A stretch of 64,000 nt of DNA from Bacteroidetes bacterium RIFCSPLOWO2_12_FULL_35_15 (GCA_001769385.1 MEPB01000056.1:40089-104088), one strand, 5' to 3'; positions 25,698 to 36,297 are shown, counted from the stretch's first letter. Numbers and translations: made by a program. Notes: generated from the letters alone by a model not told the origin.

Positions 25698-26618
25698 TTA
25701 AAAGAATCGTGGTGTTTTAACTTTAATCAGATCTTTTCCAAAGTCGTATCCGATCAATATTTCATGTGAACCTGATGAATAATTTCGTATTCGTGAAGTG
25801 GTAAAGTCGTATGCATAACCTACCCTGAACCGATAGTTGGTTTGATATTCGATCAATAAAGTTACAGCATCCATTGTCCGGTAAGAAGCACCAAACCAGA
25901 ACTGATCGTTATAGAGCAGATTTACATTTATATCTGCCTGGAGCGGTGCAGCTGGTGTATATTTTAAAAGCAAGGAAGGTTTTAGTTTTAATAATTTGTT
26001 TAATTCAAAAACATAACCACCTGTTAAAAAATAATGTCGTCTGACATCACTCGATTTTTCTACATCTAAACTAAAATCCTTATCAGCATCATAGGCAACA
26101 AGTGTTGGAATTGAAAGTCCGGCATACCATTTATCGGCATAATAATAGGTTCCAAAACCAAACTTTGGTAACCATTTTGTGGTAAGATTGGAGCTAAATA
26201 CTTCATCCTCTTGATCCCAATAAGTAAGCTGGTCATATTTCGAATAATATCTTGAAACACCTGCTTTTATTCCGAAAGCTAATTTCCCTTTTCCCAAAGG
26301 AAGGTGATAGGAATAATTTCCAAAAATATCTGTTTGATCGGTAACACCGATATGATCGTTCGAAACGATCAAACCAACACCCATTGTTTGATTTAATAAT
26401 GGTCCGTCAACCGAGATCATAGAGCTTTGTGGGGCTCCTGTAAAACCAACCCATTGGCTGCGGTGCAGCAAACTGGATGAAAAATATTTATGGCTTCCGG
26501 CATAAGCGGGGTTCAGAAACAATCCATTGAACATGTATTGACTAACCATTACATCTTGTTGAGCTTTTGCAATTATGCCTATCAAAATTGCTGCTATCAT
26601 TAAAAGTATCCTTTTCAT
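25698..26618 (-). CDS. PorP/SprF family outer-membrane protein
   Basis: 306 residues with signal peptide (ends 'GIIAKAQ', about 19) and the family's opening 'QDVMVSQYMFNGLFLNPAYAGSHKYFSSSLLHRSQWVGFTGAP'. The rest alternates as membrane beta strands up to 'HEILIGYDFGKDLIKVKTPRFF'. PorP/SprF proteins assist secretion or surface attachment of type B sorting-domain partners, and sprF is co-transcribed with sprB in Flavobacterium. Here it follows the type B giant protein by 23 nt and precedes the PorE-like gene by 11 nt. Confidence 0.93.
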   Translation of the reverse strand: MKRILLMIAAILIGIIAKAQQDVMVSQYMFNGLFLNPAYAGSHKYFSSSLLHRSQWVGFTGAPQSSMISVDGPLLNQTMGVGLIVSNDHIGVTDQTDIFGNYSYHLPLGKGKLAFGIKAGVSRYYSKYDQLTYWDQEDEVFSSNLTTKWLPKFGFGTYYYADKWYAGLSIPTLVAYDADKDFSLDVEKSSDVRRHYFLTGGYVFELNKLLKLKPSLLLKYTPAAPLQADINVNLLYNDQFWFGASYRTMDAVTLLIEYQTNYRFRVGYAYDFTTSRIRNYSSGSHEILIGYDFGKDLIKVKTPRFF

Positions 26619-26641
26619 ATTATTTTGATTTTAGAATATTA

Positions 26642-29600
26642 TTATCTCTTCATTTCAACATATCCTTTTAGAACAATCTTGCCATCATTAATTTCAAGTA
26701 TCACAAAATACGTCCCCTCCGGTAGTTCATCACCATTAGTATTTGTACCGTTCCACTCATTAAAATATTTTTTCTTTTGATAAACAATATTGCCCCAACG
26801 ATTATAAATTGTAATTTCATTATCCGGATATGCTTCAACACCATGCACCACAAAGAAGTCATTATTACCATCTGCATTTGGTGTATAACCTGTTGGCATT
26901 TCGAGGTCAAGTGGTTGGTCGAGTCGAACAAATCCGCTTGCCGGACATTTGTTACTATCTGTTACAAGTACCGTGTATTCACCGGCAGGTAAACCTTTCG
27001 GGTTTGGATCTGTTGAATTGCAGGACCACAAGCAGGAATAAGGTGCAACGCCACCACTAATATTTAGATCTATCGAACCATTGCTTCCCAGGTAGGTAGA
27101 GATATTATGCCCATTATCATATACATAAGGAGAAAGAGAAACAACAAGCGAATCAGGTTCCAAAATTTCAATGGTATCTATTCTGCTGCAACCCTGAATA
27201 TCAGTGATTGTTACATAATACATTCCCGGGGACAAACTATCCACATTTTGAGTGCTTGCACCATTCGACCAGGAGAATGAATATGGTTTTACTCCACCTG
27301 AAATACTCAGGTCGATTGAACCGTCATTATAACCGAAACAACTTACATCCTCTTTAGTAATCTCGCTTGACAAAATGTTAGGTTCTGTTAATAGAATATT
27401 TGCAGAATCAATACATCCATTCAGATCGGTAAAAATTACCTGGTAACCTCCAACACCCAGATTGGCTATATCCTCTGAAACTGCTCCGATATTCCAGTCA
27501 TAAGAGTATGGATTTACCCCTCCATAAACAGTCAGATCAATTGAACCGTTTGAAGCACCGTTACATCCCGGATTCACATGGGTATAAGATGATGTTAATG
27601 GTTCCGGTTCTGTAATCAGTGTATCCGTTTCCAGCAAACAACCATTGGCATCCACTAAGGTTATGGCATATAATCCTGCACCCAGATTTGAAATATCTTC
27701 GGTAATATCCCCATTGTTCCACAGGTAATAATAAGGAAGCACCCCTCCACCAGGAGAAATATTTATATATCCATTTGTTGATTGGTTACAACTTACTCCA
27801 TATCCATTATAATTTGATGTACTATCAACTATAATAGTCAATTGATTTGGCTGTGTAAGCCCTACCAATAATGTATCCTTGCAATTATTAGCATCCGTCA
27901 CATATAAGGTATAGCTTCCGGAAGATAAATTAAGGAGATCCTGTGTATTCGCGCCATTCGACCAGGTATATTGATAGATTGGAGAACCACCGCTTATTCC
28001 GATATCAATACTTCCATTTGATAAGCCAAAACAACTGATACCATAACCATTATAATTGGAGGTTGAATTTACCTGTGTATTTAAAACATCCGGCTGAGAT
28101 AATGTAGCTGTAGCATTGGCAGTACAACCATTTTGATCGGTTACCACCACAGAATAAGTACCTGCTCCAATATTTATTAGATCTTCGATTGTTGCACCAT
28201 TTGTCCAGTTATAATCATATGGGCCAACACCACCATTTATAGTTAAATTAATTAATCCATCGGTTAAACCATTACAGCTTATATTGTAATTACCATACAT
28301 ACTTGTTGCGGCTGCATTTGCTGTTAACACCGGTGGTTGTGATAAAGAAACGGTTGCAGAAGAAGCACAGTTATTTATATCACTAACACTTACCGTGTAG
28401 GTACTTGCACCCAAGGAAAATACAGTATCATTTGTTTGAACAGGTACTGTTGACCAGGTATAGCTGAAAGGGGCTGTACCACCGCTAACAATTACATTCG
28501 CAATACCATCATTTGCTCCATTACAACTAATGTTCTGACCATTGTAATTAGAAATAACAGTCGCTGATGCACTTATTTGTGTCGGTTGAGTCAAGGTAAC
28601 TGTTGCTGTTGTTAAGCAACCATTCATATCCGTTACTGTTACCGTGTAAGTGCTTGCCCCTAAATTATTAGCCGTAGCCGTATTTTGAATTGGACTAGTT
28701 GACCAGCTGTATGAATAAGGTGGAGTTCCACCAAGTGGTGCAACAGTCGCAGCACCATTATTGGCATTGAAACAACTGATCTGCTGTCCATTATAATTTG
28801 ATGAAACACTTGCACCGGAAGTTAATGAAGATGGCTGTGTAAGCGTGATGCTTGTTGTTGCAGTACATCCATTCGCATCTGTTACAATTACATTATAGGT
28901 TCCTGCTGCCAGTGCAGTAAGGTTTTGAAATGTTGATGTAAACCCACCAGGGCCGGTCCATGCATATGTATAAGCACTTGTACCGCCACTTACAGATAAA
29001 TTAATTGAACCGTTTGTTGTTCCATTACAAGTTATGTTATATCCACCGGCTACGGTAGGACTAATTGCAATTGCTCCTAAATCAATAGGTTGTGTTAAAG
29101 CGGCACCTGTGGTTGCGGTACAGCTATTTGCATCCGTAACAATTACATTATACGTGCCTGCATCCAGTCCCGTAAGGTTTTGAGAAGTTGATACATATCC
29201 GCTCGGGCCTGTCCATGAGTAAGAATAAGGAGCAGCACCACCTGTTATAGTTAAATTTATTGCGCCATTCATGGCACCATTACAGGTGATATTATATCCT
29301 CCGACAACAGTCGGGCTAAGTGCATTTGCTCCTAAACCACCAGGCTGCGTCAAAGTTATACTTGTAGTAGCTGTACATCCATTTGCATCTGTTACCGTAA
29401 CATTATACGTACCCGGTCCTAGGTTTGCAGGATTTTGTGAGATCGAATAAAATGTTCCCGGCCCTGTCCATGCATATGAATAAGGAGCTGTTCCACCGCT
29501 TACTGTTAAATTAATTGAACCATCCAATGTACCGCTGCAAGTCATATTATAACCACCGGCTACAGTCGGACTCGTTGCTGTTGCAGACAATACAGCAGGT

Positions 29601-32600
29601 TGTGTTAATGTTATGACTTTTGTGATGGTACATCCGTTGGCATCGGTAATGGTTACAGTATATGTTCCGGCTGAAAGTCCGGTAGGGTTTTGCGATGTTG
29701 AAGTAAATCCACCCGGGCCGGTCCATGCATAAGTATAAGAGCTTGTTCCGCCACTCACAGTTAAATTTATTGAACCATTCGTTGCACCATTACAGGTGAT
29801 ATTATATCCACCGGCTACGGTCGGACTCGTAAGTGTTGCATTCAATACAGCCGGTATCACAATTGTTGTTACAACTGATTGACAGCCTCGTCCATCTTTT
29901 ATAATGATATTATAAGTTGTTCCAACATTCAATGTAAAACTCATTGTTCCTGCTGTTTGCCACGTTGTACCATTATCATACGATACACTATATGGTCCGT
30001 TATCACCGCCACTTGCATTAACTGTAACAAGTGTTGTTGTGGTTCCTACAGGGAAACATTTACTAAACGTAACACCTGATATGATCACTAAAGGTTTTAC
30101 AACAATGGTATCATCCACTATGGAAGAACAGGCCTTATTATCTTTTAAAACAATATAATAGGTAGCACCATTTGGAAGATAGGTATCATAATCGCCTGCC
30201 GGTAAAAAGGTTGATCCATTGTCAAAAGAAACCTGGTACGTTCCCGGGTTTCCACCTGAAGGGACCACCGTAACCAGCGTTGTTGCCGCACCAGGTATTG
30301 GGCACGCAACAGTATAAGATGCAAGCTCTAACGAATCCGGTTGATCAACAGAGAAAAATACAGGCGAATTATTTAGAGTACATGAATTGGCATCAGTTAC
30401 AATAACTGAATATCCCCCTGCTTGAATTACATTTAAATCCTGAGTGGTTGCTGAATTGGACCAGGCATAAAAATACGGTGCTGTTCCTCCGGTAACGGTT
30501 ATATCAATTGCACCATTAGATTCATAAATACAATTAGGATAAGTTACAATAGATGTCAAAGACATAGAAGTTGGTTCAACTATTTGAGCCGAACTAGTTG
30601 CAGTACATCCATTTTTATCCGTAATTGTCACAGAATAGGTTCCCGGTCCAAGATTAATAAGATCTTCTGTGGTTGCGCCATTGCTCCAGTTAAATACATA
30701 TGGGAAGGTTCCTCCTGCTATTACCAGGTCAATTGTTCCGTTATGTGCCCCATTGCAAATTACCGGGTTATACGAATTGCTCACACTCAATAATGGGGCC
30801 TCCGTTATTGTAAAATTTTTAAACTGTGCACAATTTATTGCATCTATAATAGTAACACTATAATTACCTGCAGAAAGCCCGGTTGCCACAAAACCTGTCT
30901 GACCATTGCTCCATAAAATAGTAAATGGTGGATTTGCATTTGAAACGCTTGCTGTAGCCGAACCTGTGTTCCCTCCATAACAAGCAACATTGGTAGCCAT
31001 AACATTCAGAGTAAGGTCGGTACATGGAGGTTCATTTACATAGATACTATCAACAATACTACAACCATTTGCATCAGTTATTGTTACGCTATACCCTCCT
31101 GCATATAAATTGGTAATAGTTTGTGTTGTACCACCGGTGCTCCACAAATAAGAATAAGGAGAAGTACCACCAAACGGGTTTGCCGTAGCAGTACCATTAT
31201 TTGCACCAACAATTGTATTGTCAGTTTGAGTCATGGTATTGATCAAATTCTCCGGTTGAGTAATTGAAACATTAGCAGTTTGCGTACAGTTTACTGAATC
31301 CAGAACTGTAATGGTATATGCACCCGGAGGTAAATTAAATGCTGTATCATTTGCCTGTGATAAAGGATCGTTCCATATATAGGTATAAGGTAAAGTTCCT
31401 CCCGAAGCTATGGCAACCCCCATTCCATTGCTGGCACCATAACACAGTATGTTAGTTGAAGTGGCAGTAACATTAAGTCCTAAGCATGGTGGTTCACTTA
31501 TAACGATACTTCCTGAAATTATACAGCCATTTGCATCCGTTATTGTTACCGTATAGGCACCATAAACCAGTGAATCAATTGTGGCTGAAGTTTCAGAAGT
31601 TGACCAGAGATACGTATATGGAGGCGTTCCTCCTCCCGGAATAACCGTTGCCGAACCATCATTGCCTCCATTCAAAGTTACATCTATGGATGTAAAGCCA
31701 ATTGTTAATGCAGGTGGTGATACAATATTTATTGTACTTGTTCCCCTACAACCAAGTGAATCTGTAATTGATAGCGTATAATTTCCTTGTCCTACTGTAA
31801 TTGATGTAGTGTTTGCACCCGTATTCCAGGCATAGGTTAAAGGAGCGGTACCGCCTGTTATTGTTGAAGAAATTAACGTTGTAGATCCATTACCACCGCA
31901 ATTTATCGGAGGAGCAGATAGATTTACTTTAATACTATCAGAAAAATATATCGTTACCTGATCCGTTTTATTGACACAACTTCCTCCTGAACCTATGGAA
32001 GTTAAGGTTAAGGTAACTGAACCTGAAACTATTTCAGCTGACGTTGCTGTATAATTTGTATTTAAAAAAGTGTTTCCGGGATTAAAAATTCCGCTTCCGC
32101 CACTCCAAACTCCACCCGTTGCATTTTGAACAGCACCGCTTATTGATACTGTAGGACTCGTTGCACATACTTTTTGATCAGCACCTGCACTTACGATTGG
32201 TTCACTTCCTTTAACTACTGCGATAGTTTTCGAAAAAGAAGGGCATGATGCTGAGTTAAATAAAGCATCTTTTATTTCTACCGTATAATTGCCGGCTTGT
32301 GTTGCAAAATAAGTACTACCTGTACCAACAATAACATTTGCACTATTTCTCCATATATAAGTATATGGCGGTAAACCTCCACTACCTGTTGCAGTAAGCA
32401 AAACGCCACTACCGGGACCTAAGTCACAAAAAGTAGGACTTAGAGGACTAACGGAAACAGATAATGCAGGAAGATTATAAATGCGAACAGTATCACAAAC
32501 TATAACATTGAAACCACACTCAGATGCCTGAGGAAAACCGCAAACCTGGTATTCGACATAAGGAGGTGAAGAACTCAATGGGGTATAGATAGGACTGGCA

Positions 32601-33178
32601 CAATTGGTACAACTTAAAAGTGAATTATAGGCCCCTTGGGCTCCCGGATAAATAGAGGTCCAATTTGTTTGATTATCAACAACTCCTAATGATGAAAGTT
32701 GCGTGGTACAACCAACTCTCACGGTATCATCAAAAGGGAAAAGTGGTTTTGAAATAGAAGTTACAATATAAATATTGGCATTGGAACCCGGTTTACAAAA
32801 AGTAATGTGTTGCAAACCACCACCGGTGATACATTTAATAGTACCACCCGGATAATTTCCGGTACAGTTAATCTGATAGAATAAAGAACCCGAAGGATCA
32901 GCCCCTACCATATCAATTTGAATACCTGCTGCATCATCATCTAATAAAATATCAAGTGCGATACATTGATCAGGACCTGTAACTCCACAACAATGTCCAT
33001 TTCTGGAATCATTTGGAGTTGACCAGACACCCGCTGAATTACCCGTAAAATCATGTGCATAATAGGTTACACCGGGATCACAATCAACATTGCTTGTTGG
33101 ATACTGAGCGAAAGCTATGGAACTTATTCCGAAAAAAAAGCTGACAAAAACTTTTTTTAATTGGGAGAACTTTTTCAT
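26642..33178 (-). CDS. Giant SprB-repeat adhesin with type B T9SS (gliding-type) C-terminal domain
   Basis: 2178 residues from the ATG at 33178; the frame is open to 33244, but the predicted transcription start (~33201) and the signal peptide ('MKKFSQLKKVFVSFFFGISSIAFAQ') fix this start. A Cys-rich N-terminal region (~25-400) precedes about nineteen recognisable SprB-type repeats ('C.G...G.I.L...GG..PY.Y.WS.G'). Four of them (encoded about 28,830-29,850) are nearly identical, each starting 'SPTVAGGYN' or close to it. The last ~85 residues are a gliding-motility-associated (type B) sorting domain: 'MPTGYTPNADGNNDFFVVHG', 'ITIYNRWGNIVYQ', 'LPEGTYFVILE', 'LKGYVEMKR'. First gene of the operon with PorP/SprF-like and PorE-like partners. 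Expected at the cell surface as an adhesin. Confidence 0.92.
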   Translation of the reverse strand: MKKFSQLKKVFVSFFFGISSIAFAQYPTSNVDCDPGVTYYAHDFTGNSAGVWSTPNDSRNGHCCGVTGPDQCIALDILLDDDAAGIQIDMVGADPSGSLFYQINCTGNYPGGTIKCITGGGLQHITFCKPGSNANIYIVTSISKPLFPFDDTVRVGCTTQLSSLGVVDNQTNWTSIYPGAQGAYNSLLSCTNCASPIYTPLSSSPPYVEYQVCGFPQASECGFNVIVCDTVRIYNLPALSVSVSPLSPTFCDLGPGSGVLLTATGSGGLPPYTYIWRNSANVIVGTGSTYFATQAGNYTVEIKDALFNSASCPSFSKTIAVVKGSEPIVSAGADQKVCATSPTVSISGAVQNATGGVWSGGSGIFNPGNTFLNTNYTATSAEIVSGSVTLTLTSIGSGGSCVNKTDQVTIYFSDSIKVNLSAPPINCGGNGSTTLISSTITGGTAPLTYAWNTGANTTSITVGQGNYTLSITDSLGCRGTSTINIVSPPALTIGFTSIDVTLNGGNDGSATVIPGGGTPPYTYLWSTSETSATIDSLVYGAYTVTITDANGCIISGSIVISEPPCLGLNVTATSTNILCYGASNGMGVAIASGGTLPYTYIWNDPLSQANDTAFNLPPGAYTITVLDSVNCTQTANVSITQPENLINTMTQTDNTIVGANNGTATANPFGGTSPYSYLWSTGGTTQTITNLYAGGYSVTITDANGCSIVDSIYVNEPPCTDLTLNVMATNVACYGGNTGSATASVSNANPPFTILWSNGQTGFVATGLSAGNYSVTIIDAINCAQFKNFTITEAPLLSVSNSYNPVICNGAHNGTIDLVIAGGTFPYVFNWSNGATTEDLINLGPGTYSVTITDKNGCTATSSAQIVEPTSMSLTSIVTYPNCIYESNGAIDITVTGGTAPYFYAWSNSATTQDLNVIQAGGYSVIVTDANSCTLNNSPVFFSVDQPDSLELASYTVACPIPGAATTLVTVVPSGGNPGTYQVSFDNGSTFLPAGDYDTYLPNGATYYIVLKDNKACSSIVDDTIVVKPLVIISGVTFSKCFPVGTTTTLVTVNASGGDNGPYSVSYDNGTTWQTAGTMSFTLNVGTTYNIIIKDGRGCQSVVTTIVIPAVLNATLTSPTVAGGYNITCNGATNGSINLTVSGGTSSYTYAWTGPGGFTSTSQNPTGLSAGTYTVTITDANGCTITKVITLTQPAVLSATATSPTVAGGYNMTCSGTLDGSINLTVSGGTAPYSYAWTGPGTFYSISQNPANLGPGTYNVTVTDANGCTATTSITLTQPGGLGANALSPTVVGGYNITCNGAMNGAINLTITGGAAPYSYSWTGPSGYVSTSQNLTGLDAGTYNVIVTDANSCTATTGAALTQPIDLGAIAISPTVAGGYNITCNGTTNGSINLSVSGGTSAYTYAWTGPGGFTSTFQNLTALAAGTYNVIVTDANGCTATTSITLTQPSSLTSGASVSSNYNGQQISCFNANNGAATVAPLGGTPPYSYSWSTSPIQNTATANNLGASTYTVTVTDMNGCLTTATVTLTQPTQISASATVISNYNGQNISCNGANDGIANVIVSGGTAPFSYTWSTVPVQTNDTVFSLGASTYTVSVSDINNCASSATVSLSQPPVLTANAAATSMYGNYNISCNGLTDGLINLTINGGVGPYDYNWTNGATIEDLINIGAGTYSVVVTDQNGCTANATATLSQPDVLNTQVNSTSNYNGYGISCFGLSNGSIDIGISGGSPIYQYTWSNGANTQDLLNLSSGSYTLYVTDANNCKDTLLVGLTQPNQLTIIVDSTSNYNGYGVSCNQSTNGYINISPGGGVLPYYYLWNNGDITEDISNLGAGLYAITLVDANGCLLETDTLITEPEPLTSSYTHVNPGCNGASNGSIDLTVYGGVNPYSYDWNIGAVSEDIANLGVGGYQVIFTDLNGCIDSANILLTEPNILSSEITKEDVSCFGYNDGSIDLSISGGVKPYSFSWSNGASTQNVDSLSPGMYYVTITDIQGCSRIDTIEILEPDSLVVSLSPYVYDNGHNISTYLGSNGSIDLNISGGVAPYSCLWSCNSTDPNPKGLPAGEYTVLVTDSNKCPASGFVRLDQPLDLEMPTGYTPNADGNNDFFVVHGVEAYPDNEITIYNRWGNIVYQKKKYFNEWNGTNTNGDELPEGTYFVILEINDGKIVLKGYVEMKR

Positions 33179-33205
33179 AAACGTAGGTTTAAAATATTTA
33201 CGGGA

Positions 33206-33271
33206 CAAAACTATTTTATTAAACCAATGATCGAAATGACTCAAATCAAAAGGTCATTTGATAATTATCAC
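33206..33271 (-). promoter_or_regulatory. Regulon promoter of the giant SprB-PorP-PorE-like operon
   Basis: Boxes ATGAC-TCAA-ATCAA (33236-33249) and TTGAT-AATT-ATCAC (33258-33271) start 22 bp apart. The minus-strand -7 box TAGTTTTG (33206-33213) lies 22 bp from the nearer box; predicted start near 33201, 23 nt before the ATG. The remaining spacer to 33488 shows nothing else. Confidence 0.78.
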
Positions 33272-33488
33272 AAGAAAAATGTTTATTTATTGAAGACTAT
33301 TTAAATTTTTAAAAATTAGGATAACCGCAATAACAAAGTTATTTCAACCAATCGTCTTTTCTCTGTGTAAACTCCACGAAGGAATTAATTATTTACCTGA
33401 TCTGTAAAGAGTAAAAAAATCTCCGCTTCTGTCGAAAGGATCATTAAATTTTTTAAAATAATTTTAATTCAGTTGATTCTGAAGTTTT

Positions 33489-35660
33489 TTATTCATTAAT
33501 TTTCAAAACCCTAAACTCTGTCCTTCTGTTTTGCTGATGTTGTTCTTCTGTACATTTTATGCCATTTCCGCAAGGATTAAGGAGTTTTGTTTCGCCATAA
33601 CCTTTTGATGCTAAGCGCTTAGAATTAACGCCTTTTAAGATCAGATAATCAACAACTGATTTTGCACGTTTTTGAGAAAGTGTCATATTGAACTGATCAT
33701 TCGCACGGGAATCAGTATGAGAACTTACTTCAACATTTATCTTTGGATTTTGATTTAAAAAAGTTACAAATCTATCCAGCTCTTTTGCAGCATTAGGCTT
33801 GATATTCCATTTTCCCAGATCGTAATAGATATTTTCCAGCACAAAAGCTTTTTCCATTTCAATTTTATCAAGCATGAAATCAGCAGTAAGTAGTTCGTTT
33901 TTCTTTCCCCCTTTAGAAGAAATGGATATGGGTGCAGTTACCGTAAAATAACCCTCTTTAAACGCTCTGACGATGTAATTTTTCTTTGGTTCTAATTTCA
34001 TTTTATATTTTCCATCTATACCACTTGTCAAAATTTCTTTCTTTTTTGTTTCCTTATTAACTAGTTCAATCGTAGCATCATCGATTAATTCGTTACTCTT
34101 TTTTAAAAATATTTTTCCGGAAAGCATAGCTGTTGGAGCATCATCCAACATAAAATCAGCAATAAACATTTCCGTTTTTTTCTTTCCTACAGTAATTATA
34201 TTAATTGCTGCGGTTTCTGTAATAAAGCCGTCTTTTGAGGAAGTTACCCGGTATTTACTTCCGGGTTGTAACTTAATAATGTAATCTCCGTTGCCGGATG
34301 TTTTCACTATCTCCTTTGTTTTTGTTTCAGTATTTAATAGTTCGATTATTGCATCTGCAACAGCAGCATTATTTTCTTTTAAATAAACTCTTCCCTGCAA
34401 TGTAAAAGATGGTTCCATTTTTTTTACTTCATAAATAGCATCTAAACTATCCCGGTTGGATGAAAGGAAGCCTGATTTTTTATCATCATTAAATGTGATT
34501 GCAAAATCATCTTTGGTGGTATTGATAGGATAATTCATGTTTTCAGAAGTTAAACAGGTTGTTCTGCTACATGTAGTTTCAAATACATCAAGACCTCCCA
34601 TATTATCACGTGAATCGGAAGAAAAATATAAGGTTCCATCAGAATGAACAAAGGGGAACATTTCGTTACCCGGTGTATTCACTTCGGGGCCAAGATTTAT
34701 TGGTGTGGAATATTGGCTTGAATCAACTGTAATCCTGTAAATATCTGTACCACCCAATCCTCCCGGCATGTCAGAAATAAAATACAATACTCTTCCATCA
34801 GCTGATAATGCAGGATGTCCGCATGAATACTCATCGCTGTTGAAAGGCAACATTTCCAAATTCGTCCATTTATCATTAATAAGTTCAGACCTGAAAATTT
34901 TTAAATTATTCTCATTCATGCTGCTCTTTTTCAGCTTATGTTTTTTACTGTAGTTGCTACGGGTAAAATAAACCACATTTTGTGTTTTATTAAATGTTGC
35001 AGGTCCCTCGTGAAAGGCTCCATTAATTTCTCCTTTTAACGGTTGAGGATTTGCCCAATTTCCACTTGTATCTTTTTTTGAATAGTATAGGTCCAGATAA
35101 GATCTTCCGGTCCATCCACTTTCATTTGCAGAATTTTTAATTGTCTTGTCGGCAGAAAAAACAATCCCCTCGCCATATTTTACTTGTCCGAATGCAGAGT
35201 TTACTTCCGGCATCTTTGCCTTTACAATTGCATAAGCCAACGTATCCTGTTTAAACTTATCTATCGATTTACAGGAAGATAGCATACATTCGGCTACAAA
35301 ATCATCTTTTTCAACAGTTAAATATTTCTCAAACCAATTTACTGCATCTTTATATTTCCCAACGCTCATGAGAATTTTACCATAATAGAACATGTTTATT
35401 GGTTTGCTTTCTTGAAAAGTAACAACCTCACTATATAATTTTTCTGCAACCGTTAAATTATTAGTCAGTCGGTACGAATTCGCTAATTTAATTTTTACAT
35501 CATTAGATGATTTTTTACTTAAATACTTTTCATAATAAGTAATTGCATTTTGGTAAGCCATTGCCTCGTAGGTCTTATCACCTTTCCGTACATAATAATT
35601 TGAACAGGAAGTGAATATCAGAGTTGCCAAAACTAACGGATAAATAGTATATTTTTTCAT
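33489..35660 (-). CDS. PorE-like OmpA-family lipoprotein, second paralogue with duplicated CRD module
   Basis: 723 residues, lipoprotein signal with Cys19 ('ATLIFTSCSNYY'). It has the same order as the protein at 23719: TPR, propeller ('VLYFISDMPGGLGGTDIYRI', 'GTLYFSSDSRDNMGGLDVF'), carboxypeptidase-regulatory-like part, OmpA ('VEVSSHTDSRANDQFNMTLSQKRAKSVV'). It is ~68 residues longer because the regulatory-like module occurs twice in tandem ('AVADAIIELLNTETKTKEI' and 'LIDDATIELVNKETKKKEI'). The two paralogues are highly similar through the TPR and propeller. Single gene with its own box pair. Confidence 0.88.
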   Translation of the reverse strand: MKKYTIYPLVLATLIFTSCSNYYVRKGDKTYEAMAYQNAITYYEKYLSKKSSNDVKIKLANSYRLTNNLTVAEKLYSEVVTFQESKPINMFYYGKILMSVGKYKDAVNWFEKYLTVEKDDFVAECMLSSCKSIDKFKQDTLAYAIVKAKMPEVNSAFGQVKYGEGIVFSADKTIKNSANESGWTGRSYLDLYYSKKDTSGNWANPQPLKGEINGAFHEGPATFNKTQNVVYFTRSNYSKKHKLKKSSMNENNLKIFRSELINDKWTNLEMLPFNSDEYSCGHPALSADGRVLYFISDMPGGLGGTDIYRITVDSSQYSTPINLGPEVNTPGNEMFPFVHSDGTLYFSSDSRDNMGGLDVFETTCSRTTCLTSENMNYPINTTKDDFAITFNDDKKSGFLSSNRDSLDAIYEVKKMEPSFTLQGRVYLKENNAAVADAIIELLNTETKTKEIVKTSGNGDYIIKLQPGSKYRVTSSKDGFITETAAINIITVGKKKTEMFIADFMLDDAPTAMLSGKIFLKKSNELIDDATIELVNKETKKKEILTSGIDGKYKMKLEPKKNYIVRAFKEGYFTVTAPISISSKGGKKNELLTADFMLDKIEMEKAFVLENIYYDLGKWNIKPNAAKELDRFVTFLNQNPKINVEVSSHTDSRANDQFNMTLSQKRAKSVVDYLILKGVNSKRLASKGYGETKLLNPCGNGIKCTEEQHQQNRRTEFRVLKINE

Positions 35661-35773
35661 GATAAAATATTTTTAATTTTTGTTTTTATTAGCTAATCTT
35701 CATAGCCTTTTATCTTTTTCTGTGATTAATTTCTAATTCAATTTATTATTTTTCGATTGAATTTTTTCTATTG

Positions 35774-35839
35774 CAAACTTCCATATAGCTGTACTTATTT
35801 TCAAAGCAATAGATCAAACACATCGTTGATTTACATCAT
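35774..35839 (-). promoter_or_regulatory. Regulon promoter of the second PorE-like gene
   Basis: The strong box TTGAT-TTAC-ATCAT (35826-35839) has a half-box partner AAGCA-ATAG-ATCAA (35804-35817) 22 bp away. The -7 candidate GAAGTTTG (35774-35781, complement, one mismatch) lies at the standard 22 bp. The leader would be ~109 nt. From 35840 to 36209 I see no gene or clear signal. Confidence 0.55.
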
Positions 35840-36209
35840 TAGAAAAAATATTTAAAGAAGATTTTCAGGAATATTTAAGGCAAGAAATCTGCACAAAATG
35901 CTTGAACAGATAATAAACATTCGTATTGCAGTAGGCATAACGTGTTTCATACCGAATTAAATTCAGAAACAGAATGTTGTGAAAAAGTTCAAAATTATCT
36001 ACAGCGCAAAATTAAATATTCTCCTGCCTATCCTCATTTTCGACTTTATAAAAAGGAAAGATGCCATATGATCTGTAAACAAAATTATAAACAGGCTTAT
36101 CAAAAACTTTAACATTATTTTGAGATACATTTTAAAAATACATTTGAACAATTTTTATGAAATATTCCTTAACTAAAAACTGAAAAGACTTAAACAAATA
36201 ATAGGCAAA

Positions 36210-36275
36210 TTGATCTTAATCAAAATGTCAATTGATTTTTGTCATTTCCAAATTTTTTAGTGGGAACTAATATTG
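36210..36275 (+). promoter_or_regulatory. Regulon promoter of the PEP synthase-Mla operon
   Basis: Perfect box TTGAT-CTTA-ATCAA (36210-36223) and TTGAT-TTTT-GTCAT (36232-36245) start 22 bp apart. -7 box TAATATTG (36268-36275, one mismatch) begins 22 bp after the second; predicted start near 36280. Confidence 0.78.
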
Positions 36276-36297
36276 TTGTTTATAAAACAGATATACA

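Noticed and set aside
26642..33178. Regularly spaced DNA repeats that could be mistaken for a repeat array or CRISPR
   Set aside because: They are in frame within one long protein and encode SprB-type repeats; spacing is ~240-260 bp with no spacer-repeat structure.
33179..33244. N-terminal extension of the giant adhesin to 33244
   Set aside because: It would include the operator and lie upstream of the predicted transcription start; the ATG at 33178 opens a normal signal peptide.
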